Shown here: one piece after another, positions 42,698-46,257 of the stretch
Layout: the number at the start of each line of letters is the position of its first letter
How positions within the stretch are numbered: the first letter of the stretch is position 1
Translations under genes and position numbers: made by a program
DNA from: Terriglobia bacterium
Lineage (GTDB): Bacteria > Acidobacteriota > Terriglobia > Bryobacterales > Bryobacteraceae
Length of the DNA stretch: 46,257 bases
Direction of reading: 5' to 3'
Assembly (NCBI GenBank): GCA_020073115.1
Contig: JAIQFU010000010.1
Coordinates: 1 to 46,257, forward strand
Notes under the pieces: generated by a model
The model's database searches: none
Seen by the model: only the letters and a program-made list of their open reading frames with translations
What the model was told of the DNA's origin: nothing

Positions 42698-42794
42698 GAG
42701 GTTGACGACGCAGTTTGGCGGGCGCCGGCGGCCTTTGTATTAGCGGGCTGCCGGCAACTGCCAATCGGCTGCGACCCCGTGCAAAGGAGCCTTA

Positions 42795-43709
42795 ATGTAC
42801 CGACGATTCTTCCTTGCCATGCTGCCCGGAGCGCTGAGCATGGCCGTGGCGGATGCCCAACAAGCGGACAGCGAATCCCTGCCAAAACGCCCCAAAGTGC
42901 CCGGAACGCTGCGACTGCGGGCGCGCCGCCGCCAGGAACAGCCGCCCGGCAGCGGCAAACCGAAGATCTCCGAAGAGGAGTTGCGCTGGGAGGTCGCCCA
43001 GACCGCCATCATCATCATCGACATGTGGGACACTCATCTCTGCGGTCTTTCGGCGCAGCGTGTGGCTGCAATGGCGCCGCGGATGAACCAGGTCGTCAAT
43101 GCCGCCCGTAACCTGGGCGTGGCGATCATCCATGCTCCCAGCGACACGATGAAGTATTACGAGGGAAGACCCGAGCGGCAGAGAATGCAGCGTGCGCCAA
43201 TGGCTCCCTCATCCATCCCGGTCCGGGCGACCGAGCCAAGCCGGGAGGAGCAGGCGATATTTCCGATATCCGGCGGCTGTGATGACCCGGTCTCGAGGAA
43301 ATTTACCGGTCCCGCGCCGCCCACTACCAGGGGTGTGTATCCCTGGGAGCGCGAGCACTCGGCCATCGACATCGTCGGGTATGACGGCATCAGCGACAGC
43401 GGGCAGGAAATCTACAATTTTTGTAAGCAGGAAAGCATCACGAATATCGCCCTCATGGGCGTCCACACCAACATTTGTATCCTCAACCGCGCCTTCGGAG
43501 TCCGCGAGATGACGCGACTCGGCTTCCACGTGGTAGTGGCGCGGGATTTGACGGATGCGATGTACGATCCGCGAAAGCGACCGTTCGTCAGCCACGCGCG
43601 CGGTACGGAACTGGTTGTCGAGCACATCGAGGCTAACTGGTGTCCGTCAATCCTGGGCGAGGACTTGACGCGGGTGATCCCGGGCACGGATGGCCCTGCT
43701 TCGGCCTAA
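42795..43709 (+). CDS. Exported isochorismatase-fold cysteine hydrolase, copy 2
   Basis: This 304-residue paralogue of the protein at 32311-33225 aligns without gaps along its length. It has a Tat-like leader (MYRRFFLAMLPGALSMAVA), Asp76 in IIDMWDTH and Cys228 in GVHTNICIL, plus the same mid-protein insert ending TTRG-YPWEREH. AAAGGAG precedes the ATG by a few bases. It sits 97 bases after receptor 2 and 44 bases before the beta-helix gene. Members of this superfamily hydrolyse amide or related bonds; export and duplication within two operator-controlled operons suggest a specific role in processing the substrate. The reaction is unknown. Confidence 0.8.
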   Translation: MYRRFFLAMLPGALSMAVADAQQADSESLPKRPKVPGTLRLRARRRQEQPPGSGKPKISEEELRWEVAQTAIIIIDMWDTHLCGLSAQRVAAMAPRMNQVVNAARNLGVAIIHAPSDTMKYYEGRPERQRMQRAPMAPSSIPVRATEPSREEQAIFPISGGCDDPVSRKFTGPAPPTTRGVYPWEREHSAIDIVGYDGISDSGQEIYNFCKQESITNIALMGVHTNICILNRAFGVREMTRLGFHVVVARDLTDAMYDPRKRPFVSHARGTELVVEHIEANWCPSILGEDLTRVIPGTDGPASA

Positions 43710-43753
43710 GTTCGAGACTGACGTGGTAACGAGGAAACGAGCACGGAGGCATC

Positions 43754-45934
43754 GTGAACCGACGATCATTTTTGACGAGCAGCTTCGTTGCCGCTGCGGG
43801 CGCCCAGACGCCGCGCGGCGCTGTCGCGAACGGCGCCGAGGTCTACGTCGCGCCCAGTGGCCGGGACGAAAACCCCGGCAATAAGATCAGACCCTTTGCC
43901 ACCCTGCAACGTGCGCGAGACGAGGTGCGCAAATTAGTCGCCAAGGGGCTCAAATCAAATGTCACCGTATGGATTCGCGGAGGCACGTACACGCTGCGCG
44001 ATCCGCTGGTTTTCGGGCTTGAGGATTCCGGCACGGACCGATACTCGATTACCTACCAGGCGGTTCCGGGGGAGCGACCCATCATCACTTCTGGCGTGAA
44101 AATCACAGGCTGGAAGGAGCCGGAGACCATGCTCAGCGAACTCCCGGTTACTGCCGGCGGAAAGGTCTGGGTGGCAGATGTTCCGGATTCCCTCGGCCGC
44201 TTCTACACTCTGTACGACGAGCGAGGACACTTGCCGCGTGCCCAAGGGAGAGGCTTCAACCCCGAGGATCCGCCGGCCGGCGTGGAACGAAACGACCGGA
44301 CCAGCCGCGTCCGCAACCTCTACTATCCCGCGGGCATACTCCGCAACTGGAGCAACCTCGATGATGTCGAGATAGTGATTCGATCGACTCCTTCCTCTCA
44401 ATCGACTATGAATGTCCTGGCGCTGGAGTCGGTCGACGAAAAAGCGCGGTTGGCGCGCACCAAGATCCCCGCCACCTACTCTCTGGCCAAAACGACGACG
44501 AGGCAGCCGACGGCCTGGGTGGAGAATGTGCTGGAGGTTCTGGACCACCCCGGAGCATGGGCGCTCAACACTCATACTCGCAAGCTTTACCTGTGGCCGC
44601 GAACGGAGAAGCCGGAAGGCATAGTGGCCCCGCGCCTCCGCGAGTTGATCCGCGTGGAGGGCAAAATCGATATCGATGGTCCCACCGACATCCCGGTTCG
44701 TAACCTCATCTTCCGGGGGCTGACGTTCGCGCACGCCGATCGCGACGTGTGGAACGAGAACGATGTCGGCATGCAGCACGATTGGGAGATGATCGACAAA
44801 CCTAATGCTCTGGTCCGCCTGCGCGGGGCCGAGCGATGTACGGTCCAGAATTGCAGGTTCCGGGATAGCGGCGGCGACGCCGTTCGGCTGGATCTGTACG
44901 CCCAGGGTAACCGCATTGAAGGCAACGAAATCCGTCACATGGGACAGGGGGGCATCCTACTGCTCGGGTACGGAGCCGGCCGCAAGGACGTCAACAAGCG
45001 CAACGAGATTCTCAACAATCATATTCACGATTGCGGCTTGATCTATTGGCACTCGCTTGGAGTGGTGTTGTGGCAGAGCGGAGAGAACCACGTCGCGAAC
45101 AACTACATTCACCACATGCCGCGCCACGCTATTTGCCTGGCCGGCCCTCGCGTTCCCTATTTCCAGCGGCCATGCGATACCCGGGAAATCTGCAAGAGTC
45201 TGCGCTGGCAGGAGATCGGAGGACCCAAGACGGCGTGGGACGACGTCATACCGTTCCTGCACACCAGGAAGAACCTCATCGAGAACAATGAAGTGGAGCG
45301 CGTACTGCAGAAACTGGGCGACGGGGCGGCCATAAACGTTAGCGGCTGCGGCGAAGGCGATCTCATCAAGCGTAACTACGTCCACGACATCTTCTCGAAC
45401 GAGTGGGTGAGCGGCTGTCTGCGCACGGACGACTGGCAGCGTGGAACCACCTGGGAAGAGAACGTCATCTACCGCTCCAACGCCGGTGCATGGGAACACA
45501 AGGGCGGTAACAGCGTCATCAATAACTACGCGATCGACGTCCTTCCAAGAGGCTATTTCCGGATTTTCAGAGACGGCCCTGGGGAGCGCATTGACGGAAG
45601 CGTGCTGGAGCGGAACATTTTCTACAACTCGAACGGGGCCGCGGTGTTTTACACGTTCGCTATCGGCCCGCAACAGGTGGCCAAATCGAAGATCGAGCAT
45701 AACCTGTATTACTGCGGCGGAGTGCAGGAGAGTTCCACGCCGGCGTTTTTGCAGACTCTTCGCGCGCAGGGCGTCGCCTCGACGGACGCGTACGCCGATC
45801 CGATGTTCCTGGAGTTGCAGCCCCGCGATTTTCGGCTGAGGCCTGATTCGCCGGCGCTCAAGATGGGAATCAAGCAGATCGATTTGAAAGATGTCGGGCT
45901 AAGAAGGGACTTTCCGAAATGGCTGCTGGAATGA
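43754..45934 (+). CDS. Right-handed beta-helix glycosidase/lyase-like protein (GH141-like)
   Basis: This 726-residue exported protein starts at a GTG (43754) after CGGAGG, with a Tat-type leader (MNRRSFLTSSFVAAAGAQ). The N-terminal region 'EVYVAPSGRDENPG' and 'PFATLQRARDEVRKL' is typical of right-handed parallel beta-helix CAZymes. An intervening beta domain (about 100-290) follows. The helix region (about 300-640) has repeated N-x-I/V turns such as NRIEGNEIRHM, NEILNNHIHDC and NHVANNYIHHM. The arrangement resembles GH141 and related families (alpha-L-fucosidase or xylanase activities) or pectin-lyase-fold enzymes; I cannot fix the family. Candidate acidic residues lie in FRDSGGDAVRLD and GDGAAINVSG. 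It ends the receptor-2 operon. Confidence 0.8.
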   Translation: MNRRSFLTSSFVAAAGAQTPRGAVANGAEVYVAPSGRDENPGNKIRPFATLQRARDEVRKLVAKGLKSNVTVWIRGGTYTLRDPLVFGLEDSGTDRYSITYQAVPGERPIITSGVKITGWKEPETMLSELPVTAGGKVWVADVPDSLGRFYTLYDERGHLPRAQGRGFNPEDPPAGVERNDRTSRVRNLYYPAGILRNWSNLDDVEIVIRSTPSSQSTMNVLALESVDEKARLARTKIPATYSLAKTTTRQPTAWVENVLEVLDHPGAWALNTHTRKLYLWPRTEKPEGIVAPRLRELIRVEGKIDIDGPTDIPVRNLIFRGLTFAHADRDVWNENDVGMQHDWEMIDKPNALVRLRGAERCTVQNCRFRDSGGDAVRLDLYAQGNRIEGNEIRHMGQGGILLLGYGAGRKDVNKRNEILNNHIHDCGLIYWHSLGVVLWQSGENHVANNYIHHMPRHAICLAGPRVPYFQRPCDTREICKSLRWQEIGGPKTAWDDVIPFLHTRKNLIENNEVERVLQKLGDGAAINVSGCGEGDLIKRNYVHDIFSNEWVSGCLRTDDWQRGTTWEENVIYRSNAGAWEHKGGNSVINNYAIDVLPRGYFRIFRDGPGERIDGSVLERNIFYNSNGAAVFYTFAIGPQQVAKSKIEHNLYYCGGVQESSTPAFLQTLRAQGVASTDAYADPMFLELQPRDFRLRPDSPALKMGIKQIDLKDVGLRRDFPKWLLE

Positions 45935-45990
45935 CCGGCAGCCTGGAGATAATCGAGCCATGTCGCGCTCCGGATCATCTCGGCGGCAGC

Positions 45991-46029
45991 TTGACTCGAC
46001 TGCTCCGGCATGGTACTCTGATATATCAG
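45991..46029 (+). promoter_or_regulatory. Promoter and perfect operator of the right-end GntR gene
   Basis: Plus strand: TTGACT (45991-45996), 17-base spacer, TACTCT (46014-46019). The perfect palindrome CTGATATATCAG (46018-46029) overlaps the end of the -10 box. A repressor bound here would block RNA polymerase directly, as in negative autoregulation. The GntR ATG is 92 bases downstream of the operator. Confidence 0.78.
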
Positions 46030-46121
46030 ATGTGGGCGTCCTTTAGGCGTGCTTACGCGTTGCGTCGCTCCGCCGTTTGCTCCACGGGAAGCGGTCGCAG
46101 TATCTTCAAACAAGGATCTAA

Positions 46122-46257
46122 ATGACCTCGAAACATCCAGTGCCTGCGGGCCGACTCTATGCCACCGAGAGCTTGTCGGACCGGGCCTACGAGTTAATAC
46201 GTGACAAAATCCTTCGGGGCCAATATCCCCTCGGAACTGCTCTGTCCCGACGCCAAC
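46122..46257 (+). CDS. GntR-family transcriptional regulator, N-terminus only (runs off the window)
   Basis: From the ATG at 46122 (AAGGAT five bases upstream) 45 residues are visible. ESLSDRAYELIRDKILRGQ then YPLGTALSRRQ is the first part of a GntR winged helix-turn-helix; the residues that would complete the recognition helix and the effector-binding domain lie beyond the edge. GntR proteins of sugar-acid loci bind short palindromes as dimers and release DNA on binding a small metabolite. The perfect palindrome in its own promoter, and the same motif before most units of this locus, make it the best candidate for the shared regulator. Confidence 0.85.
   Translation, partial: MTSKHPVPAGRLYATESLSDRAYELIRDKILRGQYPLGTALSRRQ

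Noticed and set aside
1-46257. CRISPR arrays, tRNA or rRNA genes, phage genes
   Set aside because: No regularly spaced repeats, no tRNA-like cloverleaf signatures or rRNA sequence, and no phage structural genes were recognised by eye.

Overview
The window looks like chromosomal DNA of a high-GC Gram-negative soil bacterium, most likely an acidobacterium of the Bryobacterales/Solibacter type. This is inferred from gene content: two very large TonB-dependent receptors with an N-terminal carboxypeptidase-regulatory-like domain and no SusD partner, many enzymes with twin-arginine (Tat) type leaders of the form RRxFL, several exported Gfo/Idh/MocA oxidoreductases, and DUF1080 proteins. No tRNA, rRNA, CRISPR array or intact mobile element was seen.

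Layout. The left 3.8 kb holds a secreted cohesin-like/Ig-repeat protein (237-1856, minus) and a GH39-like glycosidase (2380-3771, plus). From about 3.8 kb to the right end the window is one large glycan-utilisation locus made of several transcription units: (A) minus 15.8-3.8 kb: TonB receptor, Gfo, two tandem DUF6259-type glycosidase-like proteins, DUF1080, Gfo; (B) minus 17.7-16.1 kb: one Gfo; (C) minus 21.4-17.8 kb: zinc alcohol dehydrogenase, an N-terminally truncated SDR, a HAD phosphatase and a deoxyhypusine-synthase-like protein; (D) 21.5-22.05 kb: a GntR regulator stub fused to an antisense ISL3 transposase fragment; (E) minus 25.0-22.1 kb: GH29 fucosidase and hexuronate-type MFS transporter; (F) minus 27.0-25.0 kb: exported nitrilase-fold enzyme and SDR; (G) plus 27.1-32.3 kb: DUF1080, Gfo, DUF6259-like protein, alcohol dehydrogenase; (H) minus 36.0-32.3 kb: GH9 enzyme and isochorismatase-fold hydrolase; (I) plus 36.1-38.5 kb: two-domain alpha/beta hydrolase; (J) plus 38.6-45.9 kb: TonB receptor, second isochorismatase-fold hydrolase, right-handed beta-helix glycosidase; (K) plus from 46.0 kb: a GntR regulator cut by the window end.

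The main finding is regulatory. Almost every unit from 15.7 kb rightwards begins with a sigma70-type promoter (TTGACA, 17-18 bp, TAnnnT) carrying, at or just past the -10 box, a 12-bp palindrome close to CTGATATATCAG. Eleven copies were found, including perfect copies in front of the fucosidase operon and the right-end GntR gene. The simplest reading is one local, autoregulated GntR-family repressor controlling about 30 kb of divergent operons.

Functionally, receptors import oligosaccharides; GH29, GH9, beta-helix, DUF6259 and esterase-like enzymes trim them outside the cytoplasm. The paired Gfo/DUF1080 genes fit the oxidative route in which a sugar is oxidised to a 3-keto form and the glycosidic bond is then cleaved by elimination. 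MFS, SDR and alcohol dehydrogenases handle uptake and oxidation of the products. The fucosidase and the hexuronate-type transporter hint at a pectin-like or fucosylated, uronate-bearing substrate, but the substrate cannot be read from the sequence.
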